From Pyrocephalus nanus (Eukaryota > Chordata > Aves > Passeriformes > Tyrannidae), in NCBI GenBank assembly GCA_038380795.1, contig CM076264.1, positions 8,062,001 through 8,126,000 on the forward strand: a DNA stretch of 64,000 nt, given 5' to 3'. Position numbers and translations under genes: made by a program. This document shows positions 35,421 through 48,814 of this stretch, piece after piece. The notes beneath the pieces are model-generated. The model had not been told where the DNA came from. It searched no databases and saw nothing but the letters and a program-made list of their open reading frames with translations. Position 1 is the first letter of the stretch. Every line of letters begins with the position of its first letter.

Positions 35421-36840
35421 GAATTATAGTCAGACTACATAAGAAAATGGTTCTAATATCTGTTCAAAAACTTTTTATATGGGTCCGGCTCCCTTTTATT
35501 TTAATTGACAGCGACTTGCTCACCTCCACTGCTCCTGCCGTTGGCTCCTTTGCTTCTCAGGGCAGGGATACTTGGAAAATTCCAAGAGTAGGAAGCTGTC
35601 CTCCCTTTCTATTTGCAGGATGTGCTCTGTCCAGGCAAGAATGTAGGAATTCTGTGGTACTTCTCAGTATTTGTCTCTCTTAATTCCTTCAGAAGGTGTG
35701 TTTATACTGTATCATTTCTCTAAAGAAACACTGTCAAGATGAAAAATTGAAGGGCTAGGAGTTAGGAAAAAATTAAGATGGTGAGGCTCTGCTTTAGCTT
35801 TATCTAGTTTCTGCAAAAATTGATGAATAACAGCTGCAGAATTGGTATTTGCTTAATCCTGCAAAGTGTTGGCTCCTCTGAGTGATAAAATGCACCCTAT
35901 ATTCCTAGCTTGTCAGAGAATATATTTTTCCCCTTTTTAATTAATCAGAAAACTTACTGTCTTGAGCCAAAATCACCACTCTTTCCACAATCATTATTAC
36001 ATCCTGATGCATATGTGGAGCTTATGCATCACTACTTCCAACAATATGTCATCTTTCAACCAGATATCATAAACCAAAGATCAGTGAAACAAAACTTGTC
36101 TTAAAGCAAAACTCACTCAGCATCAGTCTGGAGCATTCCTCACTTTTTAGGATGTGTTTAGTACTCTGTCACAGTTGGGTCTGAGAAGCTGAACGATTTT
36201 TTTCTCTGTTTCAAACGATGAAGTTTAATCTTTGGAGACACAGCAGCATATAGCATCTTACATGCAGATGATATGAAATGGCAGCTTTCAAATTGCTTTG
36301 CATTTCTAGGAATTGTTATAGCAAAAAAGCTGAGCAACCATTTTGGCTCTAGTAATTCTTATGTGTACAGTTAGGAAAGCAAGGTGGCAGGATAAACAGA
36401 AACAAAAGCACTCATTGCAATAATATTCTTTTGCAAAAGGATCCCAATTTTTCTTCAGAAATCTTGGCACAGTTTCAAAATGTCAAATTTACTTTTGTTT
36501 TCTACAAGAAATTATGTGTTGACTAAATTAAGGCAACTTTTCACTAAAAAATTTAATGCAGAAATTTTGAAAACTGAGTTATTCAGCTCAGCAGCAAAAA
36601 AAAAAAAAAGACAGGAGTTCAATTGCTCTTTTATTATTGATGATGCAGGAGATATTTGTTAAACCCCAAACCCAGTTCACTTACTTATTTGTTGCATACA
36701 AGTGAATGTGGAAAACATGGAAAATATTAGAAATACAATGGCAGCCTTGACTGTTACATAAGGGCCAGATTTTGCAAAGAGACTTCCCCATCCTTTGACT
36801 AAAATACAAAGCAAGTGGAATTTAGACACTAAATTAAAAG

Positions 36841-36871
36841 GGTGGGGGGAGAGGGAGGGGAGGGCAGGGGG
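36841..36871 (+). other. G-quadruplex-forming motif
   Basis: The plus strand has five G runs of six, three, four, three and five G, separated by loops of 3, 1, 1 and 2 bases. This satisfies the canonical rule of four or more runs of three or more G with loops of 1-7. It is the strongest such motif seen in the window and sits in AT-rich DNA. Confidence 0.85.
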
Positions 36872-38479
36872 AAGGATGCAGAAGATCCTTTTGACTGGAA
36901 TTTTCATTCAATTCCCGATTCACTTTTGCTGGAACAAATATTCAGGTACCAGAGAGGTCACAGACATGCAGCATTCAGGTCTCCAAAATATTCCCAAGAA
37001 GTGTATTTCCTACCCCCTTGTAAAGATATTCTTGAAACAGAATGTCATCATCTCGTGCATAAATATTTGTGCTGGGACGACTTTTCCGTAAATAAAGCTT
37101 GGAACATAATCAGGCAATAAAAATTAGGTATGTTACTTTTATAGATAAGGAATGTTTCCAGTGAGCTGAAAACCAAACCAAACAAAAAAGATTTTCAGAG
37201 TATAGATGGATGTACTAATAATTTTAACTGTGGCAGGATGTGATTTCCCAAAGTAACAAATTTTCTATATTCTTGTGGTAGAACAAATTTTGGTTCTATC
37301 GTATGCTTTTAGAATTGCTGTCCTAAACGTAAGCTGATGTAATTCAATATATATTATTGAGCAGAGTATTGTCTGCACTTATTTTATAAACTATTAGTCT
37401 GCACTGTGAAGTTATTTCTATTTTCACTTTTTTGAGAAGAGACTGCACCATGAGACGGGTCCCAAAAGGCTTGACAATATCACTTTTGAAACTATTTACA
37501 TTCCTGACACTGCATAATGAAATTTTTATTCTGATCTTTTGTGACTTTTTTATTGCTCGCTTTTGAAACATCATGTTTTATTATCCTTCAGTCCTGTTAT
37601 CAATCTTTAGCAATAAGAAGACTGCAATGACCTGTTTTAATAAGCCTATTACAGATTTCTATGTTGATTTGACATACCTAAATGTAGTAAAATGGTTTAT
37701 GAGGAATAAACAGCTGAGTAATATCACATTCATATCCTCGGAGATGAAGCGATTGTAGATGAGAAATAAATAATTGAAGAAGACACAGTCTGGTTATTTC
37801 AGTTTCTAAACTCCTAAGAAACGATATGGGACTGTGTCACAGATGGAGTCATGCACTTTACTCATAACAGAGAAGCCACAATACACTTTATTGATTGAAA
37901 AGAGGGAGTTAACAAAATTCAGTGGTAAATGTGACAGTGGTTTGACAAGATTCCGTGGAGAGGTACTCTTAGTTACTTGCTGCATGGAAGGTGGAGTTAC
38001 ACAAAACTTTCCAGGAGACCCTGGAGTCATGAAGCTCGGAAAGGACCTCTTTGCTTTCTAAAGTCCTTCTCAGAGAGGAGTGTGGGTGCAGCTGGATGCC
38101 AGACATGGTCAGTGGTTTATGTCTGAAGGATTATATATGCACCATCAGTCCTCTGTATCACTTAGTTAAGATTTCAAAGCTTAGCGTGATGTTAATCACT
38201 TACAGAGAATCTATTGTGGCAAAGAATCTCTCAGCCTGAAGGACTAATCTTGGGAGATGTTCCTGCTCGAGGGGGGATCCTGGCATGCAGCCTGATGCTG
38301 TGCAGGAGAACTCAGCGGGCCCTGGGCTATCCACTATTTATGGAGTAACATAATTGACTTACAGTCATATCTGCATAACAGCAAGATGTTTGGGTCACCA
38401 TTCCAGACAGCCCCTGGCTACCCTGTTGCCATCTGTCCCACAAAGTCCAGAGTAAACTGGATGCAGCCATCACAACCCC

Positions 38480-38612
38480 AACTGGGGATTTTGTTCTTCT
38501 TCATATTCAGGTGGAACATTCTGTGCCTCAGTTTCTCCACTTTGCCTCTGTTCCTATTGCTTGGCACCTCCGAGAAGAGCCTGGCTGCCACACACGATCT
38601 TCCTGGATACAC
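38480..38612 (-). mobile_element. CR1 ORF2 remnant, antisense
   Basis: Read on the minus strand, the region encodes VAARLFSEVPSNRNRGKVEK followed by HRMFHLNMKKN. This matches the CR1 ORF2 C-terminal block (ARLFS, VPSDR-RGN-HKLEHRKFHLNMRKN). After the MKKN block the match fades quickly, so the copy is truncated or strongly diverged at both ends. It is among the oldest CR1 pieces here. The protein-level similarity is clear, the boundaries are approximate. Confidence 0.75.
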
Positions 38613-41600
38613 ACACATTTATATGGATGCAGGTGTGGTGTTGGAGAGATTTCTTTTTGAAAGTGTCTGAGTCCTAAAGGGCCATGGACTTCAAAGCAGG
38701 CTCAGGCATCTGCTTTTTGGCTCTGGCATCCATATGGACATTCATGTGGCTTGACTGGTGTGAGAGGGTACCTGTGTATTCAGAAGTCTGCATGCCTACA
38801 GCATGTATAAGTATAGAGGAAAGGCAGGGATCTATTTCTATATCTGTTTATAGCCTTCTATATTTTCACATTCTGTCTGTCTATATGGAGCTTTGCCACT
38901 AAGCCCTGGGAAAATTGATACTTAATGCTGTTTTGAGCCTCAGACAGGTGCACTAGGTGTACTTGGAAGCCCAGCACAGAGGTTGACTCTCCTGTGATGA
39001 TATTCATCTGCTTAGTAAAACAAGCCCAGGCTCCTCTATGGGCAAACGTTCCTCCATTGTGACTGATCAAACAGTGGCAATCCAGCATTTAGGGGGGTGT
39101 CTGTACCTTTGGTTCCACTAGTCTTCATTAACAGCTGCATTTTAGCAGAATCATTTACAGAATCAGAAAGGGGAAATGCTGTAATATGGCCAGTGACCAA
39201 CTCTTAGCACGCCTAATCAAGATAGCAGTGAGAAGCTTGGCTATTTCTGTGAAAGTGTTAGATACATATTTATTAACCACCCTTAAGTTCTCCGAAATCA
39301 GTATTTTTTTCACAGATTCAAAGACATCAAACTATCTCCCTATATGTACAGTCCTACAATTTCAAGTGAATGTTTTCTGTCTCTATAAATTGTGCCAAAA
39401 TTAATAGGGAAATTTATAATTTGTTTCTTCTTTTTTCACAGTAATTTATAAGGAAGTTAATTGTGTAGATTGTATTGGCAAAAGTGTGCTGTCTATCAGA
39501 CAGGACTTAACTGTACACAGTATTCTGAACAGAGGGAAACTCCCTCAGCCAGCACCCCAGCCAGCCCAAAATTGTAAAACCAGAGTAATAATCCACACAT
39601 ATAGTCATATAGTATGATGATATAGTCATGCAGCTTTCACTTTTTTAAAAGCTAAAAATATTAGCTGTGAAATATATTTAATGTTCTTTGTTTTCACTTC
39701 TCCTATGAAGACACTATATTTGTACACTTGTCTTTAAATGCTTAAATTCTTTCATTAAAAACTCCATTTTCATTCACTTGCATAGAAGAAAGTGACCAAG
39801 TTTGGATCATGGGAAAAAATCCTAATTAGGAAAAAGATATTATAAAAAAAAATTAACATCAAGACTCATAAAGCTACAAATAATCAAGGCCTGTGATCTA
39901 CCAGCAAATAGACCTTTCAGTTCTTTTATGATGTATTTACTCAGTTTCAGTAAACAAGAGACTTGGGATGTGAAGTGACTTCCCAAAACACCAGGGTACC
40001 TGTATTTCTTACTAAGGGAAAGGGAAATCAGCCAAAGCGGTTATTTTAGCAGTTTGATGTACAGTAGCTTGTGCATTAGAAACCCATGGAGCTTGCTTAA
40101 TGAAGAGTACTTTAAAAGTATAGTTAGTTCACTAAGTTGTTTTGGGGGAAAATGATGACTGCAAGAGACTTGGAAATTTGAGCACACACTCACCTCCGTT
40201 CCTCATTTCTTCCTCTGTTCAGCTAGAGAAGATTTGTACAGGCTCTGAAAGCCCTTCTGCTGCAAAAGCAACACAAAATTTATCTCAAACCAAAGAGATA
40301 ATAAAAGATTTGAAAGGTAAATAATGTTAATTAATAATAATTTACTGAAAAATTCTCACATATTTTCAGTATATATTTTCCCATTTTATCTTTGACCTCT
40401 CTGTATATATTTCAGATATCCTTTGGCATCCCTTACAATTCTTCAGGAGCACTGAAGAAAACAAAATTATCATGAATCTTTCAGAGACAGAAAAAATTGT
40501 TTGCAATAATCATACACCGTACATGTCCTTTTTATAAGCTACTGTCAGAAATATTTATGCATTATGTACTTGTTCCAAGAAATTACAGTACTGTGTGTAT
40601 TTCGGAGATAACATGTAGAGGAATCTCCACAGTATGTTTTATTTATTTTGTATGTTGGCATATATTCTAATAATAGACAGAACTTGGGGATTATTTTTTT
40701 AATATTAATGTTATCCTATATATGGAAATACACCAAAAAAAAAAAAAAAAAGTCTTAACTGGAATAAGCCAAAGACTTTGACTACTGTATTGACATTTAT
40801 GCTTGAGGAAGTTCAGGCCTGGAAGCTTTTGCAAAGCAAGTTAAAAGGCCAATACCAGCCTCTGACCCAAAAGGGAACATTTCAGTTCAGGCTCAATCAA
40901 TTGAAAATGCAGGGCAAAATATGCCTTTAGATGACAGAGTTTGATTTACAAGACACACAAATATTTTCCATCAAGCTGAGCTAATTCAGGTTTGTATTTT
41001 GACTGTGTATGTAGAATATCTATAATTTATTTATGACCTATTAAGGAGATTGTTTCCAGTGTGTAAGAAATCCTAATTAGGACCACTGTTTTTAAACAGG
41101 AAACTCACAATTTCTTTTATATCCTGTCATCAAAGGCACTAAGGAGAAGGCTTCTGTTCTTGTTTTTGTGGGGCTTGGTTTGCTTTTCTCCTTGCTGTCT
41201 ATTGAATGCCAAGAGGCCATACACTTTTTATTGTACAGTCATATCTTTGAAGTCACCAAAGAATCTCAGAATTCTCCTGAAGAGTTTATTTCTTGAAATA
41301 CTTATCATGAAATCATGATCCCTGAGGGGCTTGTGATGCCAAACCATCTGAAAGGGCTATTGTCTTAGTCTGAACACAGGGGAAACAGCGTTAAATAATG
41401 TTTGGGAGTTTGAGGTATGCCACAGGCCTCATGAAGAGACAGGTGGCATGAAGAGCGAGCCTTCCAAACTCATTCCCATTCACCCTTCTGGTATACCATG
41501 TCCTGGCTGCTGCCCCTAAACAGGGCTTGAGGTGGAAGAGCAGAAGGCAACAGACTCCTGGGGACACAGTGACATACAGATCAGGATGAGCATTAGTAGA

Positions 41601-42327
41601 TACCACTGAAAAATAGGTAATAGACAATCAGATAAAAGACAGGGAAGATAATATTCAGGACCACCAGGCTATGAAAATATGTTAATAGAATGAAGACAGT
41701 GGTCCATATACTGTACAGAGTGGCCCAAAGCCAGCAGCTCACTGCTGCAGGGCTACTTGGACCTGTTTAATGAACATAAGTATTCCCATGACACCCCTGT
41801 GTCCCCACAGGGTATCCCCACATACCCTTGGGCAGAAAGGGATAGCAGGAGTACAGTATGCTGTGAAATGTATAAGCCTTTGCCATTTTTCTAGCAATAC
41901 GAGTGATTACACTTTGATTTATCCTGAGACCAGAATGAGGCAATCAGGATTGAGTGATACCAAGGCAGAATTTGCATGCAGCTTTACTAGTCTGAAGGTC
42001 TTTTCAGATTTTCAAACTTACAAGGTAACTTACTCTGTGATTTGAACTTTGTTTCCTGAGCCTAACACAACAGAGATTCCATCACCGTTTACCCAGACAC
42101 GTCTGTCATGTGAATCAACTTATTCACCATTCAAGTGAATAAGATTTTGTGAGATTTATAACTTCTAACCCATGACTCTTGATATCATACAGCTATGAGC
42201 AAAGAGAAGAATTGGTTACCTAGCCAACGGTGAAAGTGTTAATCCTTCCTCCTCCATCATGGTGCAGCATCTCCTGTATCACACTGGGAAGCAGCAAAGC
42301 TTCAGCTTCAAAAGCTTCTTGTGTAAG
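38613..42327. other. AT-rich non-coding DNA
   Basis: Apart from the candidate exon at 40.22 kb I see unique AT-rich DNA, with a 19-A run near 40.74 kb. The 91-codon frame at 41770 is not recognised. Confidence 0.55.
40223..40316 (+). other. Candidate exon (splice-site pair), 94 bp
   Basis: A strong acceptor (CTCATTTCTTCCTCTGTTCAG, shortened by reading from 40203) is paired with TTGAAAG|GTAAAT at 40317. Only one frame is open throughout; it begins LEKICTGSESPSAAK and ends with TKEIIKDLK. The composition (S, K, E, T) looks protein-like. I do not recognise it. It is the best coding-exon candidate on the plus strand, about 9.5 kb downstream of the CpG-island donor, and the phases agree (see findings). 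Confidence 0.25.
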
Positions 42328-42420
42328 ATCACAGAATCGTAGAATGGTTTGGGTTGAAAGGGACCTTTACAGGTCATCTAGTCCAACCGTCTACAATGAG
42401 CAGGGGCTTCTTCAGGTAGA
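42328..42420 (-). mobile_element. CR1 3' tail remnant, antisense
   Basis: On the plus strand this reads ATCACAGAATCGTAGAATGG, TTTGGGTTGAAAGGGACC and GTCATCTAGTCCAACC, which is the reverse complement of a CR1 3' end (tail first, then the GGTCCCTTCCAACCC and GATGA blocks). Only about 90 bp remain. It is inverted relative to the CR1 tail about 550 bp downstream. Confidence 0.88.
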
Positions 42421-42961
42421 TGTTTTATACTCTCCAGATTGGAGGCTTAGTCTATACCATTTCTGAAAGTTAGTGGATTCTGAGGAAACTGCCAGACAAA
42501 ACAGAGTGGCTGCTGGAAACAGCAATTTGCAGATGATTGTGGCTGAATGGTGGCCCTTCAACTCTTTCTGACCACTGTCCTGACTACCTGGTACTCTCAC
42601 ATCCACCTAATGCTGCTGCTCTTAGCATAAGGTCAGGTCTTAGTATAAGCCAGCTTAGTCAAAGTATGAGCAGGAGTTGAGTAAAAAGTCACACCCTGGA
42701 CCATTTTGTGCATCGTACAAATGAGCTTCAGCACCACTGGCAGAGGGCAGCACAGCCCAGTCCTGGGGTGTGTGCTGCCCAGAACTGCCTCTCTACTTCC
42801 CTGTGGTTTGGTCTCAGCTTTGGTTGGTGTGAAAACATAATATGATGTAATTGAGGCAAATCAGTTTGTATATTGTGTGACAGAAGAAGGGATGTAGGGA
42901 AGTAGTAACCTGGTTATATTCGCTTGAGGCCTATTTTCTTCTGTCTCATTTGAATATTTCT
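42421..42961. other. Spacer between two inverted CR1 tails
   Basis: About 540 bp of slightly GC-richer unique sequence. No gene or further CR1 match was recognised. Confidence 0.5.
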
Positions 42962-43072
42962 GTGTTGGGCACATGGTGTGACTCTTGGGGGTGATCCTGT
43001 GCAGGGCCAGGAGTTGGACTTGATGATCCTTGTGGGTCATATCAACTCAGCATATTCTGTGATTCTGTCTTA
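42962..43072 (+). mobile_element. CR1 3' tail remnant
   Basis: The segment contains GTGTGACTCTTGGGGGTGAT, CCTGTGCAGGGCCAGGAG, TTGGACTTGATGATCCTTGT and a CATATTCTGTGATTCTG tail. The ATGATCCTTGTGGGTC and AACTCAG signature is typical of another avian CR1 subfamily (Y/H-like, by memory). It is a plus-oriented, strongly 5'-truncated fragment. Confidence 0.88.
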
Positions 43073-44439
43073 GACTTCTAAAAAAAATGCATATACAAAG
43101 TGTGTTTACTTGTAACCCATGACCTCATTTGTACTACTCCCTCATCATTAAGTTGCCTTTCTCAGGGACAGGAGTATTAATGAAGGTAAATATGCTGTCA
43201 TACTCTCCCTGTATGGCTGTATAATTTATTCTTTCACATTACAGAGAATCAGCAGGTTTTTGAACACTACAGATACCAGGGCAGTGCCCAAGCAACCAGT
43301 GTGGAAGCCTCTGTTCTTTCAGATAAATTAGTAAAAGTAATGGGGTGGATCCATCTTATTATAGGAAAATGTATTAAGGCAGATTAATGCTGTTAGGCTG
43401 AATAACACCATAAAGTTGGGAGACGTTCCCAGGTTCAGGCTAATGGACTGCCAGTCCCAGCAAGGAGCGCAGGGTGCATCTTTCATCAGTGAATACCAAG
43501 GGAAATGAAGGTACTGCTGAGACTGAAAGGCATCCTAATATGAGGACTGAAGTGTCTCCTGCACCTGAAAGTATCTTTATTTTTCTGAGGGAACTTTCTT
43601 GGGTATCCTTTATTTTAAAAGCATGAAAATAAAATTGACTGGGAAATAATGGCCTGAAAAGCTTCTTTTTAGTTACTGAGAGTGAAAACAAAAGAATTGT
43701 GGGTCAAAGCTCACTCCTTTCATAGTATTTTACTTTTTCAGCACAGATTTGATTTCTGCATAGACTTGATATTATCTGAACTATTTTGCTTGAATGCTGT
43801 CATGTCATTCTCTATATGAGTCCTGGAAAAGGAATATTGACTGTTGACTGTTTTCCTCTAAGGCTTTAAGGTGTGTTTTCAGAAGTGCCTCTAGGGCTTT
43901 TTGTTTCTTCTTACACCTCAAAAGAAATCTTGCATGTGCATCCCTTCTTTCTTCCTCTTTACATTCATCAAAAATGAACAAAGGATGATGTGGACAGTGA
44001 GTTACAGTCATACATAAACCATACGTCTGTCTCAAGATATTGCTGCGAAAGCTGTGTTGAAGACACTATTTATTGAAAGCCTCTTTTGTTTATCAGTACT
44101 GTGGAAGTCACCAGGGGTACAACAAAGTGCCAGCAATTCTTAGTTGTTTGGGATGTTCAGGTGCCACAGCTGCACACACATCCCGTGGGCTGAAGGCAGA
44201 GATCTCCAGAAGGTTGATCACGTAAGCGTATCCCTAACAGATCACAGTGCTGCTGGTCCCTCTGTAAGGATTTGGAAGGTCTTTCTGCAATGGCAAATAA
44301 GTTCTACTAACTTCCTGGGCTTCCAGAAATACTAATCAGCAGTTCCAGTCTGCAGCACATTTATTACACCCTGACGTGCTGGAGACAGCCTGTTACAAAT
44401 AGAACTGCCTCGTGAAAAATGCTGTTCCAGTGTTTTATA

Positions 44440-44800
44440 ATAAAGTGCACCAATTAGATGCATTCATTAGGACAAACTGCTTGTCTTTTCTTATATTAGA
44501 TCTTTTAAAAGGCCCAATGCATTTCATAGCTCATTCCGCTCTGTATTATTATTAATTGAACAGAGCACATTACAAAGTTTTAATCCAATAACTGTAAATA
44601 CATAATGAATAATATTTCCTTGGAGGCTGCCAGGGTTGCAGCAGCCCTCTTTGCAGCTTTGCACACTCAGAGTAAGATATATTATGGTAAAGTCCCCTCT
44701 TCCCTGGCTGTAGGTTCCCCACAGGTATTGCAGGGACATCACCCGAGCAAGGAATAGTGCCTGTGTGGTAAAAGACCAATGTGTCATTTGTTAAAAGGCA
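44440..44800. promoter_or_regulatory. Candidate conserved non-coding element
   Basis: Non-repetitive, with TATTATTATTAATTGAAC, CATTAGGAC, TAATCCAATAAC and AATGAATAAT motifs in an ordered, non-simple sequence. It resembles enhancer-type DNA by composition only. Confidence 0.2.
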
Positions 44801-45289
44801 AATTAGGAGCCAAGCCTAAACTGCAGCCTTTCAACTTTTTCTTGTTGGAAAGGGTCACATGCACCAGTTCTTCATGTTGTCTCGCAGATCCCTGGATGCC
44901 AAAAGGAAAACAATGTTTTAATTTTAGCAGCATGAGGATTCCTAACTGCAGCATATTATTTATAAAGGGGAAATGGCAAACACTAAATGAAGACAAAAGG
45001 AAACATTCTGTTCCTCTCTGGGGGAGCACAACATTATTATACAAGGTTGTGATTGGGCATAATAAGATGAATTGAGCTGCTGTACCTACTGACAAGAACA
45101 TTACTTCTTAGATTGCTACTAATACATGAAGTAGCTGGCACTCCCTGGCTGTACTTAGGTAACAGATATGATCTCAGCAAAAGGAGCCTGAACTTGATGA
45201 CAATGATACAGGTTTTTATGTAAAAGAAGACTCTGGGGCACGTTGAAATGATTCTTTTTTTATTGTACATACTAATATTTGCCGTATGG

Positions 45290-45480
45290 AATAAGTATTT
45301 GCAGTAATTTATGCTTGGACAATACTCAAGTGCTTAGCAGGGCTAATTAGCTTGAAGAGAAGCAGTGCATTAATACAGTCCTATGACGACTAATGAAGCC
45401 CTATAACTTCCAATTCCAAGCTATTTTATGGTCAATCAGCGTGAAAAATGGTCAGAAAGGGAGATGAGATCCCTTTGTAG
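45290..45480. promoter_or_regulatory. Candidate conserved non-coding element with homeodomain palindrome
   Basis: The perfect palindrome GCTAATTAGC sits at 45342-45351, followed by GTGCATTAATACAG, GACGACTAATGAAG and GGTCAATCAGCG. The TAATTA core is the classic paired-class/LIM homeodomain site. Two CpGs are kept. The regulatory role is inferred. Confidence 0.28.
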
Positions 45481-47999
45481 ATATCCTTGTATCTGTTCAC
45501 CTGCTGAAAGTTACAGCAACATAGGTTATTTTCAGAAATTCAGATTTTTGCTCTTATTTAGTGAGATCTGCTTTTCTTGGATCTAGGCCTTTGGAACCTA
45601 AGAATACATGGTCCCATAATATTAATTTCCCAAGACATGATCCCATTACAACTGAAGACACTTAGAAGGTTTAAAGAGGAATTTTGCACCTATAGTCATT
45701 TTGGCCTGAAAATATCCAGCCAGCAGGATCAGGTCACAGTGAAGAAGTAAAACATATACTGAAAAACAAGAAAAAGGAAAAAATATTTAAGCTTAGTAGG
45801 TACTGAAAAGCTGCAAACCTTGGAATGTTTTTCACAAGAGATAATTAATCTTAAATTTGTCATCCACTAGATATCCACAAAATCATGAGATGCATAATAG
45901 TGCTAAGCACTATTAGGACTCCATGGATATGTGATTATTATCAGTTTCATTCTTTAATTCCTATTGCTTCATTACCTTTCTATTAACTGCATGACGATGA
46001 GTCTGCAGAAAGGCAGTAGGATATGTATCACACACCTGGAGACAAGGATGGGAGAGCTACAGTGCTACTGCTTTTTGAAGGTTTTAAAAGCACAAATTAC
46101 AGTGACGCATGCTTTTACCTGGCAGAGTAAGATCAAATATCTACTCCATTTGATTGAAATGGTCCCAGCCTTTACCTGTGCCAAATTCATAAATTTCATT
46201 ACTTTGAAGGTTTCATTGTTGAGGGCATATTCCAAAAAATTCTCTCTGTTGGTATACCTAGGGTCAGTCCACATACTTGTTTTTGAAAAGAAACAACTTG
46301 AGGCTTCAAGATGAAATTTAGACACCTAAATCCTAACTTTAATCCTAAAACCCAGCTCAACTACTGCCTAACTCTGGAGACACCTGACCTCCTAAGGTGC
46401 CTCCTTTTTAATCAGAAGAATTCCCAGGTATTGACAGATTGACTTTTAAGCACATCTAATTAAAACTTCGTAGAAGACTGAGCAGATTTAGAGCATGTGG
46501 CTACATCTTTTTTAAGATGCCTTATCCAAGACTGTGCTTTGCTACAAATGCAGTAATAGTAACTATTTTGATTTAAGGACATAAGGCAGAACCAGAACAT
46601 CAACTCTGCTGTATATGCTTCCACGCATTTGTGCAGACATGATCTTAAAAAAGGTAGTAACTAAAAAATACCCTCCGGCTTCAACTCAGTCCCTCTAGAA
46701 AAACAGAGCAGACCTCTTCCTTTAGCTGTGTTTTATAAGTCAACTATACCATGTATCTTAAGTAGAGAAAACAAGCCCCTCCCTACTTCCAGTAGAGTTT
46801 TCCAGGAGCACTCTCTCTCAATAACCTGGAATGGAGATCTGAGTCCTAAGGAGACAGTATGAAATGATGCAACCTTTTCCAAGAGCATTTTCTGTTGGAA
46901 AGCAAGCATTAAAAATACCAGTCGGAATGGCAGCAGGCCATTTAAAACAACCTCCAGACATTGCATTAATAACCTTGACATATAGAGGGGGTTTGGTATT
47001 ATGCTGTATCAGCAGATATATATAAAAAAAAGAAGTATCTGGAATTATGGACCTCAGGCCTAGTCTTCAGGTCAAACTCACAGGTATTCTCCTAATGGGA
47101 AAAATAAATTATTTCTTATGCTTGGGTGCTTAATAATTCAAGCTGGAATGTAGAAAACTCAGCTTTCAGCATCTGCTCCAATTTTAAATGAACAAAATGA
47201 AATTAAATGCTTGAATGAAAACTCTTCAATTGGGAAAGTAAGGACTAAATCCTGACTGCCATATTTCAGGTAACAATTAATTCCTAAGCTTAAAGTAATT
47301 CTTGATCTCCAAAGTCATCTCTCAGCACAATTATATGTCTGTAAAACTATTACATGTGCTTTGGTTTTTTTCACTAATACACAGTAAAAATACAGTTTCA
47401 AATGCTTAAAAGCCTTTTAAATGGAAAAAGTATCTTACAATGGACCTGAACTCTGTTTTGAAATACAATATGGTTCACATGTCATGTAAGATTAAAAGGA
47501 TTATGCCATACCTCAGTTGTTTTTAATATATACAAAGATTTTAAAACATTCTAGAGTAATGTTGTAATACTGAAAGTCTTCAACAGACAGATTCAGGTAT
47601 AAGAACTACCAAAAGAATCTGAACCTCTTAGATGGAAATTTCTTTTACCAAAAAATCCAAGGAATTTTTTTTTTTAATATGAAACATCTTATAAATGCTT
47701 TCAAGTCCTTTTAATAAAAAGGGTTTATTAAAATCCAGGTGGCATTTATTTAACAGTGTGAGGGTGAACATTTGAGTTTCAAACTCAGCATAACATACTC
47801 TTCTCCCTCTGGCTTTTAGAGTGAATTGAACCCTTAACTCCCTTCAGCAATTTTGGAAATCTCAATTTGTAGCAATTATGATGAGAAGCCATTACTTGAT
47901 AGAAAGAAAGAAAAAAAAGAAGAGTTAGTTAAGTTGAAGAAATGTATCTAGATTCCTTTTAAAATAATGAGCACACACAAATAAAAGGGAAATTCATGC

Positions 48000-48420
48000 C
48001 AGAATTCTACAACTCCCTTTTTCAATTTGCATATTAAATTGTACATCTATCAGTTTCTGTTAATTCAGCAAAATAAGAACTTCTTCTGAAAGTAATTGTG
48101 TTATTAGTCTACCTTGGCAGTAATGATCCTGAGGTGAAGGTAGCAAGTAATCGTATTTCTAACTGTGTCTTCTTTTTAATAATTAGTTGTAAAATTACAC
48201 TGTGCCTTCTCTGTTCATGGGAACTTTTCTCTCATCTGCACTGCAGTTGAGCCATATTTAAACTAAAAGGCAGATTTGTGCTAAAAAGGCAAATTTCTTT
48301 GGGCTAATACTTGTGCAGCATGTCTGAAGCCAGTATTCTCACACCTTTTCCAGCTGTAAAATGCTTTACCAATTTTCATTTTCATTAAACTTTTCCATAT
48401 TACTCTGCTTTATGCAATAT
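48000..48420. promoter_or_regulatory. Candidate conserved non-coding element
   Basis: Octamer-like TTTGCATATTAAATTG, GTGTTATTAG, TAATAATTAG and repeated AAAAGGCA(G/A)AT blocks occur in unique sequence. It is a compositional candidate only. Confidence 0.2.
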
Positions 48421-48814
48421 AAAATTAGAAATAATGCCCTTGTATATGAAAGCTTTAAGCAATTATAAGAACTAGGACACTGGAAAAGCAATAAGAAAAA
48501 AAATCTAAAAAATATTGGTATAATACTAGTTGCAATGTATCTTTATAAATGTTGTATCTTGCTTTTGCTTTCAGATTTTTTTTTTTTTTTGCATTTACCT
48601 GGGTCAAAGTGTATTTATATATATTGAATGTTATTAATATTAAAATATTCCCTGTTATCTCCTGACTGCCTAGAAAAGAAAAAATTGTTGGCCATCTCTA
48701 TTGATTAAAAAATAAGTTATCACAGGTGTAAATGTAAGGGAAATGTTATCTAGCAAATCCTGGTAATATGGAACCTACTGGACTCTCTCAAAAAACCACC
48801 AGCTGATGTTTATT

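Larger units (their letters stand above)
32246..38479. other. AT-rich non-coding DNA with candidate regulatory blocks
   Basis: Unique sequence with a possible conserved element at 35 kb, a (CTA)5 repeat and the G-quadruplex motif at 36.84 kb. Short ORFs on both strands (up to 113 codons at 34445-34786, minus) show no domain. Confidence 0.55.

Noticed and set aside
39940..40000. Possible MIR-like core (AAGTGACTTCCCAAAACACC)
   Set aside because: The match to the MIR core is short, and the flanking MIR sequence is not recognisable. It could be chance.
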